NCBI GenBank assembly: GCA_011523735.1
Contig: WTGB01000083.1
Location: 94,837-158,836, forward strand
Direction of reading: 5' to 3'
DNA length: 64,000 nucleotides
DNA from: Chloroflexota bacterium
Lineage (GTDB): Bacteria > Chloroflexota > Anaerolineae > Aggregatilineales > Phototrophicaceae
The position numbers and the translations under genes were made by a program. The notes beneath the pieces were generated by a model. It saw nothing but the letters and a program-made list of their open reading frames with translations, was not told where the DNA came from and did no database searches. This document shows, piece by piece, positions 8,779 through 17,305 of this stretch (positions are counted from its first letter, which is position 1; every line of letters starts with the position of its first letter).

Positions 8779-9549
8779 CTAGAGTGGGCTATCGTCCACA
8801 TAGCGCGGGTAGGTGGATTTCGCCACTTCAGCAAGGGCTAGATCAAGCTCGACTGTGACGAAGGGCTTCTCGTCACAAGTTGTGGCGAGCACGGTTCCGT
8901 CGGGATCGCACAGCCAGCCTGCGCCGCCGAGATCCAAATGTTTGATCTGGCCGGCATGGTTAGACGAAAGGCAAAATGCGCCGGAGACGACGGCGGCTGT
9001 TTGCCCGCCTGCGGTCCATTTGGCATTGGTGTGCCCGGGCGTACTGCGGGGATTGAGAAGCAGATGCGCACCGAGCTTTCCATATTCGCGGGCGTGTTGC
9101 AAGAACCAGATCTCGGTGCAGATCATGAAACCGACGGTTAGCTGAGAGATGTGTGTGACCTGAAAATCGACTGGCGCGCGGTCATACCAGTTTGCTTCCC
9201 AATAGCCGTCGTCGTTGGGCAGGTAGGTCTTCTTGTGTGTCCATTGGAGGCCTTTTTGCCGCGTCCAAAGATAAGCAACGTTGTGTCGCTTATCGCTGAT
9301 GTTTCGCGGCGCCGTGCCGGCGATGATATCGGCGGGGAGCTCAGGCAGCCTCGCGAGCCAGGCTTCGTGCGCAGCCACAGCGCTTTGCCAGGTATAGTCA
9401 TTCTGGGCCGGTTCGCTGCAGAACCAAGGGGCAAAGCACATCTCTGGCAAAAGCACGAGTTGCGACTTATATTCCGCCACATGGCGTACGAGGCGCTGCC
9501 ACTCAACATCAAGCTGGCTTGCGTCCAGTTGGATAATCGTTGCCTTCAT
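8779..9549 (-). CDS. Carbon-nitrogen hydrolase (nitrilase superfamily)
   Basis: A 256-residue protein with the Glu-Lys-Cys catalytic triad of the nitrilase superfamily. The Glu is in LLPEMCF, the Lys in THKKTYLPNDDGYWE, and the Cys in GFMICTEIWF. Members hydrolyse amides or nitriles, for example omega-amidase, N-carbamoyl amidases and NAD-synthetase glutaminase domains. The particular substrate cannot be assigned; the size and the single domain favour a free-standing amidase. The ATG lies 15 bases beyond the stop of the ABC exporter gene, so the two are probably co-transcribed. Confidence 0.88.
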   Translation of the reverse strand: MKATIIQLDASQLDVEWQRLVRHVAEYKSQLVLLPEMCFAPWFCSEPAQNDYTWQSAVAAHEAWLARLPELPADIIAGTAPRNISDKRHNVAYLWTRQKGLQWTHKKTYLPNDDGYWEANWYDRAPVDFQVTHISQLTVGFMICTEIWFLQHAREYGKLGAHLLLNPRSTPGHTNAKWTAGGQTAAVVSGAFCLSSNHAGQIKHLDLGGAGWLCDPDGTVLATTCDEKPFVTVELDLALAEVAKSTYPRYVDDSPL

Positions 9550-9564
9550 TGTAGTCGCCCCAGC

Positions 9565-11505
9565 TCAGGCCAATTCACGCTGATGGCTGAACTGCGTTTC
9601 GTAGAGATTGGCGTATAAACCGCCTCTTTCAAGCAGTTGCACATGTGTACCTCGTTCGACGATGACGCCGCGATCGAGCACAAGAATCATGTCGGCAGCG
9701 AGAATTGTACTGAGCCGATGGGCGATAACTATGCTCGTGCGACCACGCATGATATGGCTAAGCGCATCTTGTATCAGCGCTTCGGACTGACTGTCAAGAT
9801 GGCTGGTGGCTTCGTCCAAGACGAGAATGCGCGGGTCCTTCAGAACGACGCGCGCAATCGCCATTCGCTGTTTTTCACCGCCGCTCAAGCGATAACCGCG
9901 TTCGCCGACGATAGAGTCATATCCGTCTCTGAGGCCTGCGATGAAGTCGTGAATATGGGCGACTTTGGCCGCCGTTTCGATCTCGGCTTGTGTGGCTTCT
10001 GGCTTGGCGTATAGCAGGTTCGTGCGAATCGTATCATGGAATAGGTAGGTCTCTTGCGTCACCATGCCGATATTTTCTGCCATAGTGCTTAAGGTCAAGT
10101 CGCGCAGGTCGTGCCCGTCGAGAGTGATGCGACCTTCTGACGGGTCGTAGAGACGTGGAATGAGGTAGGTCAGCGTGGTTTTGCCGGCGCCACTTGGACC
10201 GACCAGGGCGACAAGCTGCCCGGGCGCAATATTGAACGAAAGCTTGTTCAGCGCCAGATCGCGCGCTTGATGTACGGCGGCGCCTGTTGAATTGCCGTTG
10301 TCGCGCTGTTTGGGATTGCCGGAGCGGGTCGCTGCTACGTTGTCCATGCGCCCGATTCGCTCGACATCAGTGAGTAGCTGGCGTCTGTCAACTTCGTAAC
10401 GGAAGCTAACATCAGCGAATGTCAATTCGCCGCGGACATCGGTAAGGTGAACCGCATCAGGTTTCTCTTCAATTTCTAATGGCAGGTCGATTATCTCGAA
10501 GACCCGCTCAAAGCTGACGATGGACTGAGCGAAGTCGATAGGGGCATTGGTCAAAGCCTGCAATGGTGTATAAAGCTGCGTGAGGTAGGTTACAAATGCG
10601 ACAATGTCACCGATAGTAAATTGGTCTTGTATGACCAGAATACCGCCAATCCAGTAAACCAGAGCAGTACCAGCGACGCTGACCAGCCCAATAAGCACAA
10701 AGAATTGAGTGCCCAGGACAGCGCGCCGGATACCCGAATCACGTACATCGGCGGCGCGTTTTTCAAAGTGATCAACCTCTGAGTCGATCCGCCCAAATAA
10801 CTTAACCAGGAGCGCGCCGCTGATGTCGAGAGTTTCGTTCATCATGGCGTTCATTTGCGCGTTGTAACCCATCTGCTCGCGGGCAATGTCTTTCAGCCTT
10901 CGGCCCAGGCGACGGGCAAAGAAGATGAACAAAGGCAGCACTAGAACGCCAAGTATGGTCAGCTCCCATTTCATGCTCATCATGACGGCTAGAGTGGCGA
11001 TGACGGTGATGACATTCGTGATGATAGAGACGATGGTGTTGCTGATGGCATTCTGGGCGCCAACCACATCGTTGTTGAGGCGACTCATCAACTCGCCTGA
11101 TTTTGTGTTGGTGAAGAAGCGAAGCGACATCTTCTGCAGGTGGTGATATAGCGAGACGCGCAGATCGTAGATCACCCCTTCGCCTATAGAGACGTTTAGC
11201 TTGCGCTGAACGATTCGAACTCCACCATTGATCAAGGGGATGGCAAGCAGTCCCAGAACCAGCACATTAAGCTTGCCAATATCTTTTTCCGGCAGCGCTG
11301 AATCTATGATTTCGCGAAAGATGAGAGGACTGAGCAGGCCGAGCCCGGTCGTCAACAGGATGGTTGAGAGCATCCCGACGATCTGGAATCGATAGGGTTT
11401 GGCATAAGCCAGCACACGCAGCAGCAAGCGCCGGGTGACATTCGGTTTCGTTGTTGCGTCGGCGCCGTGCCAGTAGCGGAACCAACCACCGCCTCTCATC
11501 ATCAT
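9565..11505 (-). CDS. ABC exporter, fused permease and ATPase (MsbA/multidrug type)
   Basis: A 646-residue half-transporter. The six-helix exporter domain covers about residues 35-330, and the ATPase domain follows. It has Walker A GPSGAGKTTL, the Q-loop in VTQETYLF, the signature LSGGEKQR, Walker B ILVLDEAT and the switch His in VIAHRLST. It would work as a dimer exporting lipids or hydrophobic compounds. An oddity is a low-complexity, hydrophilic insertion of about 50 residues inside the start of the ATPase domain, between the FRYEVD strand and the LALNKLSF strand (DNA about 10400-10240). A strong purine tract, GAGGGGGG, precedes the ATG. It heads the exporter-nitrilase-pth-hydrolase run. 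Confidence 0.93.
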   Translation of the reverse strand: MMMRGGGWFRYWHGADATTKPNVTRRLLLRVLAYAKPYRFQIVGMLSTILLTTGLGLLSPLIFREIIDSALPEKDIGKLNVLVLGLLAIPLINGGVRIVQRKLNVSIGEGVIYDLRVSLYHHLQKMSLRFFTNTKSGELMSRLNNDVVGAQNAISNTIVSIITNVITVIATLAVMMSMKWELTILGVLVLPLFIFFARRLGRRLKDIAREQMGYNAQMNAMMNETLDISGALLVKLFGRIDSEVDHFEKRAADVRDSGIRRAVLGTQFFVLIGLVSVAGTALVYWIGGILVIQDQFTIGDIVAFVTYLTQLYTPLQALTNAPIDFAQSIVSFERVFEIIDLPLEIEEKPDAVHLTDVRGELTFADVSFRYEVDRRQLLTDVERIGRMDNVAATRSGNPKQRDNGNSTGAAVHQARDLALNKLSFNIAPGQLVALVGPSGAGKTTLTYLIPRLYDPSEGRITLDGHDLRDLTLSTMAENIGMVTQETYLFHDTIRTNLLYAKPEATQAEIETAAKVAHIHDFIAGLRDGYDSIVGERGYRLSGGEKQRMAIARVVLKDPRILVLDEATSHLDSQSEALIQDALSHIMRGRTSIVIAHRLSTILAADMILVLDRGVIVERGTHVQLLERGGLYANLYETQFSHQRELA

Positions 11506-11684
11506 GGGTTTCGCCCCCCTCTAGTTAGGACTATAACATAGCGTCAACCCTATACTGAATGCTACTGCCCATTTGGCTAGGCGCTCGGGGAGCTAGAGCT
11601 TGTTCAGCCTTAGCGCGAGGAAGGCAAGGATAGAATTGCAAAGAGGAATCACGCTGGAATCGAGGAATTGCTGAACACGCAAAG

Positions 11685-12077
11685 CTAGCGGTCTAATGCC
11701 AGGCCGCGGATGATGGCGCGCGCATCGGATAGGTTTGGGGCGAACAGGACCTCACGCCCCTCGACATCGTTATTGAGGGTCTTCTGCAAGGTCTGGTAGA
11801 TGGTTCGCAGCGCGCCATTTGCGCCGACAACAACGCGAGCGCCTTCATTCGGCCGCGCTTCGCCGGATGCGAGCAGATTCTTCGCGCCAGTCAATATGTC
11901 GCGGGGGATCGACGCGCCTTCGAGGTCGATGATGAGATCGACAAAGTGTTCAACGCTGCCGATCAAATTGTCCGCTTTTTGTACCGCTGCTTCGAGTTCA
12001 TCCCAAGTCCATTCTGATTCGAACTCGAGGAGGATGATAGTCTTTTTCTTGTTGTCCCAGCGGGTGACGATTGCCAT
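11685..12077 (-). CDS. Conserved hypothetical protein, possibly SpoIIAA/STAS-like
   Basis: A 130-residue soluble protein with no signal peptide or membrane helix. The alternation of beta strands (TIILLEFE, VDLIIDLEG, ARVVVGANG, REVLFA) and amphipathic helices suggests a small alpha/beta fold such as the STAS or SpoIIAA-like family. The family name is inferred from the pattern only. It is a single gene 179 bases upstream of the ABC exporter gene, in the same direction. No enzymatic motif was found. Confidence 0.65.
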   Translation of the reverse strand: MAIVTRWDNKKKTIILLEFESEWTWDELEAAVQKADNLIGSVEHFVDLIIDLEGASIPRDILTGAKNLLASGEARPNEGARVVVGANGALRTIYQTLQKTLNNDVEGREVLFAPNLSDARAIIRGLALDR

Positions 12078-12211
12078 CTCGCCTATCCTATAGATTTACC
12101 AAACTCATACATCGCTATACGCAACATTATGCCAGCAGTTGTATGCGATGCCAATCTCGAAATGCAGTGCTCGACCAGGGACCGATAGCCGATTCTTGAG
12201 TGAATATAGCT

Positions 12212-13006
12212 TTAAGCGCCCGTGATTTGGAAGGCAATCGGCGTGGCTATCGCGATGTCGTCAACACGTATCTCGACGCTCCACGAGCCGGGAATGAAAG
12301 TGGTATCCGTCTGGTCGATGAAAAACCAGATGCAGTTGCCGTTTATGTCGTTCTCCGCTTGAAAGCTGAAATAGGCGACTTCTGTGCCGCGGCGATACCA
12401 GCGCGAAGAAATAGTGGCGCCAGCGGCAACATTATATGCTTCGGCTACGATATAAATTGCCAATGACTGCGGCGTGAATCTGGGATTGGCGTCGATCGCG
12501 CAATCGTAGTCATTTACGCCCGATGCCATCACGATGTTTTCCAGGCGCGGTCGGTTTTCGTCTGCGGCCGGCTGGGGATTTGTGGCCTCGGCAGTGGCAG
12601 CGGCGATCGGCATATCTGTGGGGGGAAGTATTGGTGTGATCGCGCCGATTGCTTGCTCGCGAGTGCTAACTAGAGTTGGTTTAGGCTCCGGTGTCGGGAT
12701 ACTCCTTATCAGGTTCACGCTTGTCTCGACAAAGTTCGTGTCAGTACCAAGGTTTATCAAACTGTATCGCAGTAAACCGGCAGCTTCTTCCGCTTGCCCG
12801 ACGCGAGTACCAGCATACTCGAGCGTGGTTTTCATCCGAGCACGGACAACGGTAGCAGTTGCGCGCAGACTCTCGATGTTGGAGTGGGCTTGGCTATAAA
12901 CGGCGGTGGCGGTCATCTGTGGCGCGGTGGAAGTGCAACTGGCGAGAAGGAAAGAAAAGACGACGACTCGGACAGAGAAGATAGCGAGAGATAATCTTAT
13001 GATCAT
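12212..13006 (-). CDS. Secreted lipoprotein of unknown function
   Basis: A 264-residue protein with a lipoprotein signal: a basic N-terminus, a hydrophobic run and the lipobox Leu-Leu-Ala-Ser-Cys, with the Cys near residue 24. A helical, probably coiled-coil segment follows, then a Pro/Thr/Ala-rich linker (PTPEPKPTLV), then a C-terminal beta-rich domain with two cysteines that could form a disulfide. I choose the ATG at 13006. The frame is open to a TTG at 13051, but that codon lies inside the tmRNA terminator hairpin, and a TATAAT box sits just upstream of 13006. It is probably anchored on the outer face of the membrane. I do not recognise the domain. Confidence 0.75.
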   Translation of the reverse strand: MIIRLSLAIFSVRVVVFSFLLASCTSTAPQMTATAVYSQAHSNIESLRATATVVRARMKTTLEYAGTRVGQAEEAAGLLRYSLINLGTDTNFVETSVNLIRSIPTPEPKPTLVSTREQAIGAITPILPPTDMPIAAATAEATNPQPAADENRPRLENIVMASGVNDYDCAIDANPRFTPQSLAIYIVAEAYNVAAGATISSRWYRRGTEVAYFSFQAENDINGNCIWFFIDQTDTTFIPGSWSVEIRVDDIAIATPIAFQITGA

Positions 13007-13016
13007 AATGTGGATG

Positions 13017-13022
13017 ATTATA
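13017..13022 (-). promoter_or_regulatory. -10 box (TATAAT) of the lipoprotein gene
   Basis: A perfect TATAAT on the minus strand, ten bases upstream of the ATG at 13006 and just downstream of the ssrA terminator. No good -35 is visible at 16-18 bases. The predicted start of transcription leaves almost no 5' leader. Confidence 0.45.
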
Positions 13023-13030
13023 GCCAATGA

Positions 13031-13061
13031 AAGCAAAACCGCCTTGTACAATTCAAGGCGG
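13031..13061 (-). terminator. Rho-independent terminator of the tmRNA gene
   Basis: On the minus strand an eight-base-pair perfect stem, CCGCCTTG / CAAGGCGG, with a seven-base loop (13061-13039) is followed by TTTTGCTTT. It begins 11 bases after the tRNA-like 3' end of the tmRNA, where a terminator is expected. Confidence 0.8.
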
Positions 13062-13071
13062 CGATTAGTAG

Positions 13072-13459
13072 TGGAAGCGCCGGGGACCTGCCCCCCGGGT
13101 CCGCTGGTTTCGAATCTCGCACATCTACAAGCTTAGCTCCCTGAAAAGATTCACATCATGCAGTCCCAGAGTGCGCGGTTCACATGACGCTAGCCGATAG
13201 GTCTTGGCGCCATCTTATCGGCGTGGACGGCGGGCACCCTAACTTTTTATGACACTCGTTGCAGATCACGAAGGGAGGCGATACTGCAGGAGCGGTAGAG
13301 GACTGTCTGCCTCTACACCCTCATCCCGGTTAGCTAAGCTACCATAGGAAGGGGTTGGAAATTGGGTTTTGCACCTATGTGCGTTGCCAGTTTAACGTGT
13401 TTTGGCGTCACGGCTTGCAGTGCGGTTTCAGCCACCAACGTCGAATCTAATTCGCTCCC
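13072..13459 (-). ncRNA. ssrA: Transfer-messenger RNA (tmRNA)
   Basis: A 388-base gene with both tRNA-like ends. The 5' GGGAGCG pairs with the 3' CGCTTCC as a seven-pair acceptor stem with one G-U pair. The D-like segment has the diagnostic GATTCGACG shortly after the 5' end. The 3' half contains CTAAGCTTGTAGATG and GCGGACCCG, matching the conserved end of bacterial tmRNAs. The messenger part (13372-13334) begins with GCA behind CATAGGT, like the ATAGTC-GCA context of E. coli. It encodes AKPNFQPLPMVA followed by TAG. A helix GGTGTAGAGG / CCTCTACC lies after the tag, as expected for the pseudoknot region. The T-loop reads GGCAGGT instead of TTCRANT, and the CCA is not encoded (CTA follows the discriminator A). 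tmRNA with SmpB rescues stalled ribosomes and tags the nascent chain for proteolysis. Confidence 0.9.
13334..13372 (-). other. tmRNA proteolysis-tag reading frame
   Basis: The resume codon GCA at 13372-13370 opens a 12-codon frame, AKPNFQPLPMVA, ended by TAG at 13336-13334. The hydrophobic C-terminus Met-Val-Ala would serve as the ClpXP/Lon-type degron in place of the usual Ala-Leu-Ala-Ala. Confidence 0.75.
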
Positions 13460-13626
13460 ATGATGGTTGGCGACATTCACCGACCCAATTCAGCCAATGT
13501 CACCATGCGAGGATACTATAACATACCTAAAGCGCTCTGTGTAGCTCCTTTGTTATAGAAACACATAAAAGAGCGGGATGGGCAGCGAGCGACTGAACCA
13601 ACCTAACATATCACCTTGATTGCGGT

Positions 13627-14661
13627 ATGATTGCGTCGTCGGGGGCGGGAGAAGCGAAAGATTGCTCTGTGGATGTCTTGATAGTTGGTGCAGGCATGTC
13701 GGGTTTAATGGCGGCGCGGACTCTGCAAGGGCGCGGGATGTCGGTTGGTCTTATTGAAAGCGGACGAAGCGTTGGCGGACGGCTGGCGACGCGGCGGGTC
13801 GGCGATGGTGGTTTGGCAGACCACGGCGCGCAGTTCTTTACCGTTCGTGGTGAGACGCTGCAGAAGCACGTGGAAAAGTGGCTTGCGCTTGACCTTGTGT
13901 ATATTTGGGGCACTGGCTGGTCTGATGGCAGCGTCAAGCGCACGGCGGGGGATGGGCATCCAAGATATGCGACGCGCGGTGGCATGAACAAGCTGGCTAA
14001 GCATCTGGCAGGGGGGCTCGACATCATGCTGGATCGACGCATCTTGTCCCTGCGACAGACCGCGGACGGCTGGACACTTGAAGATAGTGAGGGCGATATG
14101 CACGAGGGCGCGGGCTTGATTTTGACGCCGCCCATGCCGGAGACGCTCGCCTTGCTGGCACGGAGTGGTGTTGATCTGCACGCCGAGGACTTGGCTGATT
14201 TACGACGAATACGCTTTGGTCCTTGCCTATGCGGGATACACGAAATCGATGGTGAGGTGGAACTGCCGGAACCGGGCGCGGTACAGAACTTCCAGAGCGA
14301 TATTTACTGGGTGGCGGACAATGAGGCGAAGGGTATCTCGCAGATGACGATAGTCACCAGCCACGCCAACGCAAAATTCAGCCGGCAAAACTGGGATGCT
14401 TCCGAAGAAGATATCGTGCGCGAGTTGGAGTCAGCAGTATTGCCTTACTTATGTGCTGGCGCGAAGATTGCACATACGCAGCTTAAGAAATGGCGCCATT
14501 CTGTGCCATTAACTACGCATCCCCATGAATGCTTGCTGGCGCGTGACTTGCCGCCTTTGGTCTTCGCCGGCGATGCATTTGGTGGGCGAGGTCGCGTTGA
14601 AGGCGCTTTCATGTCAGGCATCGCTGCGGGGAAAACCATGGTGGACGCACTGAAATTATGA
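13627..14661 (+). CDS. FAD/NAD(P)-binding oxidoreductase, renalase/amine-oxidase-like
   Basis: A 344-residue flavoprotein. Near residue 17 it has the dinucleotide-binding strand-turn VLIVGAGMSGLMAAR, then a Glu ending the second strand (GLIESG) and the Arg-rich SVGGRLATRR typical of amine oxidase/renalase-type FAD enzymes. The C-terminal FAD contact is LVFAGDAFGGRGRVEGAF. No signal peptide, so cytoplasmic. The substrate is unknown; close families act on dihydronicotinamide isomers or amines. Its last four bases overlap the start of the alpha/beta hydrolase gene (ATGA), so the two are translationally coupled. Confidence 0.85.
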   Translation: MIASSGAGEAKDCSVDVLIVGAGMSGLMAARTLQGRGMSVGLIESGRSVGGRLATRRVGDGGLADHGAQFFTVRGETLQKHVEKWLALDLVYIWGTGWSDGSVKRTAGDGHPRYATRGGMNKLAKHLAGGLDIMLDRRILSLRQTADGWTLEDSEGDMHEGAGLILTPPMPETLALLARSGVDLHAEDLADLRRIRFGPCLCGIHEIDGEVELPEPGAVQNFQSDIYWVADNEAKGISQMTIVTSHANAKFSRQNWDASEEDIVRELESAVLPYLCAGAKIAHTQLKKWRHSVPLTTHPHECLLARDLPPLVFAGDAFGGRGRVEGAFMSGIAAGKTMVDALKL

Positions 14662-15419
14662 AGTCTTTAATGCCGCGGCGCCCGCTCGCGCGCTTCGCGT
14701 TGCTCGTGCTAATTTCAGTTGTTATTGTGGTCGTAGGTTTGGTGATTTACTTTGGCAGCCCAGCCGGCGAAGTAATGGCGGAGGCGGAAGCAGCGCTGGT
14801 TTCCGATGGAACCGTCAGAGTTAGTCGTGAGCCCTGGATTGTCTTTATGCCGACTGCCAACAGCATCACCAGCGGCTTCATCTTGTATCCTGGCGGCCGA
14901 GTTCCGCCCGAGGCTTACGCGCCTCTGGCAAGAGGCCTGGCTGAAGCTGGCAGCCTGGCTGTCATAATACCTATGCCGCTGAATCTCGCCATTCTCAATA
15001 CGGAAGCAGCCACCGCTGTCATTGAAGCCTATCCACGGATTTCGGCCTGGGTTATCGCCGGGCATTCGCTGGGCGGCTCAATGGCGGCTCGCTATGCTCA
15101 CGAGAACCCCGGCCGTGTGGATGGTTTGGTCATGCTGGCTGCCTTCCCGGAATCGCATTTTGATTTCCGTGGTCAGGACTTGGCTGTGGCGATCATCTAT
15201 GGCGATCGCGACGGCTTGGCTACTGTTGACGAAGTAGAAGGCTCATTCTCGCAGTTGCCTGCCAATTCGCTGAAGATCGTGATTGAAGGTGGCAACCATG
15301 CGCAGTTCGGCTGGTACGGCGAACAAGCGGGCGATCTTCCGGCGCAGATCAGCCGACGCGAACAGCAGGAAAAGGTTATCGACGCAGCATTGAGTCTCGT
15401 GCGTGAGGCTGGAAAATAA
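14658..15419 (+). CDS. Membrane-anchored or secreted alpha/beta hydrolase
   Basis: A 253-residue protein with a single N-terminal hydrophobic segment (residues about 12-32), then an alpha/beta-hydrolase core. The nucleophile elbow is Gly-His-Ser-Leu-Gly-Gly (IAGHSLGGSMAAR). The acid is probably the Asp in IYGDRDGLA and the base the His in GGNHAQFGWYG. This matches the dienelactone-hydrolase-like family of small extracytoplasmic hydrolases. It is translationally coupled to the upstream flavoprotein gene. The substrate is unknown. Confidence 0.82.
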   Translation: MKSLMPRRPLARFALLVLISVVIVVVGLVIYFGSPAGEVMAEAEAALVSDGTVRVSREPWIVFMPTANSITSGFILYPGGRVPPEAYAPLARGLAEAGSLAVIIPMPLNLAILNTEAATAVIEAYPRISAWVIAGHSLGGSMAARYAHENPGRVDGLVMLAAFPESHFDFRGQDLAVAIIYGDRDGLATVDEVEGSFSQLPANSLKIVIEGGNHAQFGWYGEQAGDLPAQISRREQQEKVIDAALSLVREAGK

Positions 15420-15473
15420 ATCTAATCCTTGTTAGATTAGCTTGCCTGAATTTGAGTGTGGAGGACAGCAGCG

Positions 15474-16628
15474 ATGGTCGGTCCGCAATTTGAGTTGAAT
15501 GAAGAACAAGAAATGCTGGTTCGCATGACACGCGACTTTGTAGCGGACAATATTATCCCGGTGGCGGCCGAATATGATGAAAAGTCGATTTTTCCCGAAG
15601 ACATTTTCCATAAGGCGCGGGAACTCGGCATCGTGAACATGCTGATTCCGCAAGAATACGGTGGCGTGGGCGCGACGGCATTTGAAGAGGTCTTGGTTTC
15701 TGAGGAATTGGGTTATGGCTGTACAGGCATCAGCTCAAGCCTGGGCGTGAATTCCTTAGCCATGTTGCCAATCCTGGTTGCAGGCAATGAAAAGCAGAAA
15801 GCATATTGGCTTGGCGAACGGGCGGGCACGCAAGGTCAATTCTGCTCGTATGGCGTCACTGAAGCCAATGCTGGCTCCAACGTGGCGGGCATACAGACGA
15901 GGGCTGACAAGAAAGGCGCCGCCTACATTATCAATGGAAGTAAGACATTCATTACAAACGCGAGCCACGCGCATTTCTTCACGATTTTCGCCAAGACGGA
16001 TCTGTCTGCTGGGCATCGCGGAATGACCTGCTTCATCGTTGACCGAGACTCGCCCAGTGTCAGTGTGGGCAAGAAGTTCGACAAACTGGGCCAGCGTGCC
16101 TCTGATACTGCCGAGATTGTCTTTGAGAATGTTGAGGTGCCTGAGGAGAATATCGTCGGTGAGGTTGGCCAGGGCTTCTACATCGCCATGAAAGTTTTCG
16201 ATTACAGTCGACCAGGGGTAGCGGCGGCGGCTTGCGGCTTGCAGCGACGGGCGCTGGAAGAATGCATCAGATATGCCAGCGAGCGCGAGGCATTCGGTGT
16301 GCCGATTTATCAGCATCAAGCGGTCGGGCACAAGATCGCCGACATGGCGATAAACTATGAGGCCTCGCGTCTGTTAACCTGGCAAGCAGCCTGGCAGGTG
16401 GACGCTGGAATCACCAATCCGCGGATCCCCGCTTATGCTAAAGCATTTGCCGCTGATATGGCGACCAAAGCGGCCGTGGATGCGGTGCAGGTCTTTGGCG
16501 GCTACGGTTATATGAAGGAATACCCGGTCGAGAAGCTGCTGCGCGATGTCAAGATCTTTCAGATCTATGAGGGCACGAGCGAGATACAGCGCAACATAAT
16601 CGTGCGGGAATTGTTTCGGGGCAAGTGA
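15474..16628 (+). CDS. Acyl-CoA dehydrogenase
   Basis: A 384-residue enzyme of normal family length. It has the FAD/substrate region YGVTEANAGSNVAGIQT and FITNASHAHFF, the C-terminal helical domain with RQAFG-like REAFGVPIYQHQ, VFGGYGYMKEYPVEKLLRD, and the IYEGTSEIQRN segment whose Glu is the usual catalytic base. It oxidises a short- or branched-chain acyl-CoA to the enoyl-CoA and passes electrons to ETF. I start at the ATG at 15474 because GGAGG lies nine bases upstream; a GTG at 15456 would place the ribosome binding site inside the gene. It stands alone after the alpha/beta hydrolase. Confidence 0.95.
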   Translation: MVGPQFELNEEQEMLVRMTRDFVADNIIPVAAEYDEKSIFPEDIFHKARELGIVNMLIPQEYGGVGATAFEEVLVSEELGYGCTGISSSLGVNSLAMLPILVAGNEKQKAYWLGERAGTQGQFCSYGVTEANAGSNVAGIQTRADKKGAAYIINGSKTFITNASHAHFFTIFAKTDLSAGHRGMTCFIVDRDSPSVSVGKKFDKLGQRASDTAEIVFENVEVPEENIVGEVGQGFYIAMKVFDYSRPGVAAAACGLQRRALEECIRYASEREAFGVPIYQHQAVGHKIADMAINYEASRLLTWQAAWQVDAGITNPRIPAYAKAFAADMATKAAVDAVQVFGGYGYMKEYPVEKLLRDVKIFQIYEGTSEIQRNIIVRELFRGK

Positions 16629-16674
16629 TCTCGCTGACTGGTATGAAGGAAATGGCAATTGGCTGAATTTTGCC

Positions 16675-16703
16675 TTGACAGCTAATTGCGCTATTGATAA
16701 TAT
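16675..16703 (+). promoter_or_regulatory. Consensus sigma-70-type promoter of the str/S10 supercluster
   Basis: TTGACA at 16675-16680, a spacer of exactly 17 bases, and TAATAT at 16698-16703. It lies about 185 bases before rpsL in an otherwise empty 260-base gap, leaving a long 5' leader. This is the best promoter match before the ribosomal genes. Confidence 0.8.
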
Positions 16704-16888
16704 GCGCGATTGCACTCCCAGTTGACAACCTCCCTGAATGAGGCACTGGCGGCTGAATTGAGCGAATATGGCGAAAGTGCTTTGCCGATGCGAAGCGGCT
16801 CGCTATTAGAGAAGAGATAGGCGTATAGATGCGCCTGTTTGCATGTCTAAAGAAAGCAGTGCAGAAATAGAGATTGATGGAGTGATCA

Positions 16889-17305
16889 ATGCCAACAATC
16901 AATCAGTTAGTGCGAAAAGGTCGCAAGAGTAAGGGCAAGAAGAATAAGGCGCCCGCGCTCCAGTACACCTTTAACGCGCTTAAGAATCGGCGCTCGCGCC
17001 AGCAAAAGGGCGCGCCACAAAAGCGAGGCGTCTGCACGCAAGTTAAGACGATGACGCCGAAGAAGCCTAACTCGGCGCTGCGCAAAGTCGCGCGTGTACG
17101 CTTGACCAACGGCATCGAAGTCACGGCGTATATCGGTGGCGAGGGCCACAATTTACAGGAGCACAGCGTCGTATTGGTGCGCGGTGGACGCGTGAAGGAT
17201 TTACCCGGCGTTCGTTACCACATCGTACGCGGCACATTGGATACCAGTGGCGTTGATGGCCGCGAGCAGGGGCGTAGCAAGTACGGGACCAAGCGTCGCA
17301 AATAA
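16889..17305 (+). CDS. rpsL: 30S ribosomal protein S12
   Basis: 138 residues with the S12 signatures [19 protein letters not shown] (decoding-centre loop) and [17 protein letters not shown]. It is longer than the 124-residue E. coli protein because about 13 basic residues ([12 protein letters not shown] region, near residue 30) are inserted between the N-terminal arm and PQKRG. I recall similar insertions in Anaerolineae, which would support that placement. It is the first gene of the cluster, with a GGAG ribosome binding site before the ATG. Confidence 0.97.
   Translation: MPTINQLVRKGRKSKGKKNKAPALQYTFNALKNRRSRQQKGAPQKRGVCTQVKTMTPKKPNSALRKVARVRLTNGIEVTAYIGGEGHNLQEHSVVLVRGGRVKDLPGVRYHIVRGTLDTSGVDGREQGRSKYGTKRRK

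Noticed and set aside
13007..13051. N-terminal extension of the lipoprotein to a TTG at 13051
   Set aside because: The extension starts inside the tmRNA terminator hairpin and spoils the lipoprotein signal; the ATG at 13006 has a clean lipobox distance and a TATAAT box before it.
15419..15438. AT-rich inverted repeat AATCTAA/TTAGATT after the alpha/beta hydrolase
   Set aside because: Only seven weak pairs overlapping a stop codon and no T-tract; too little to call a terminator or operator.
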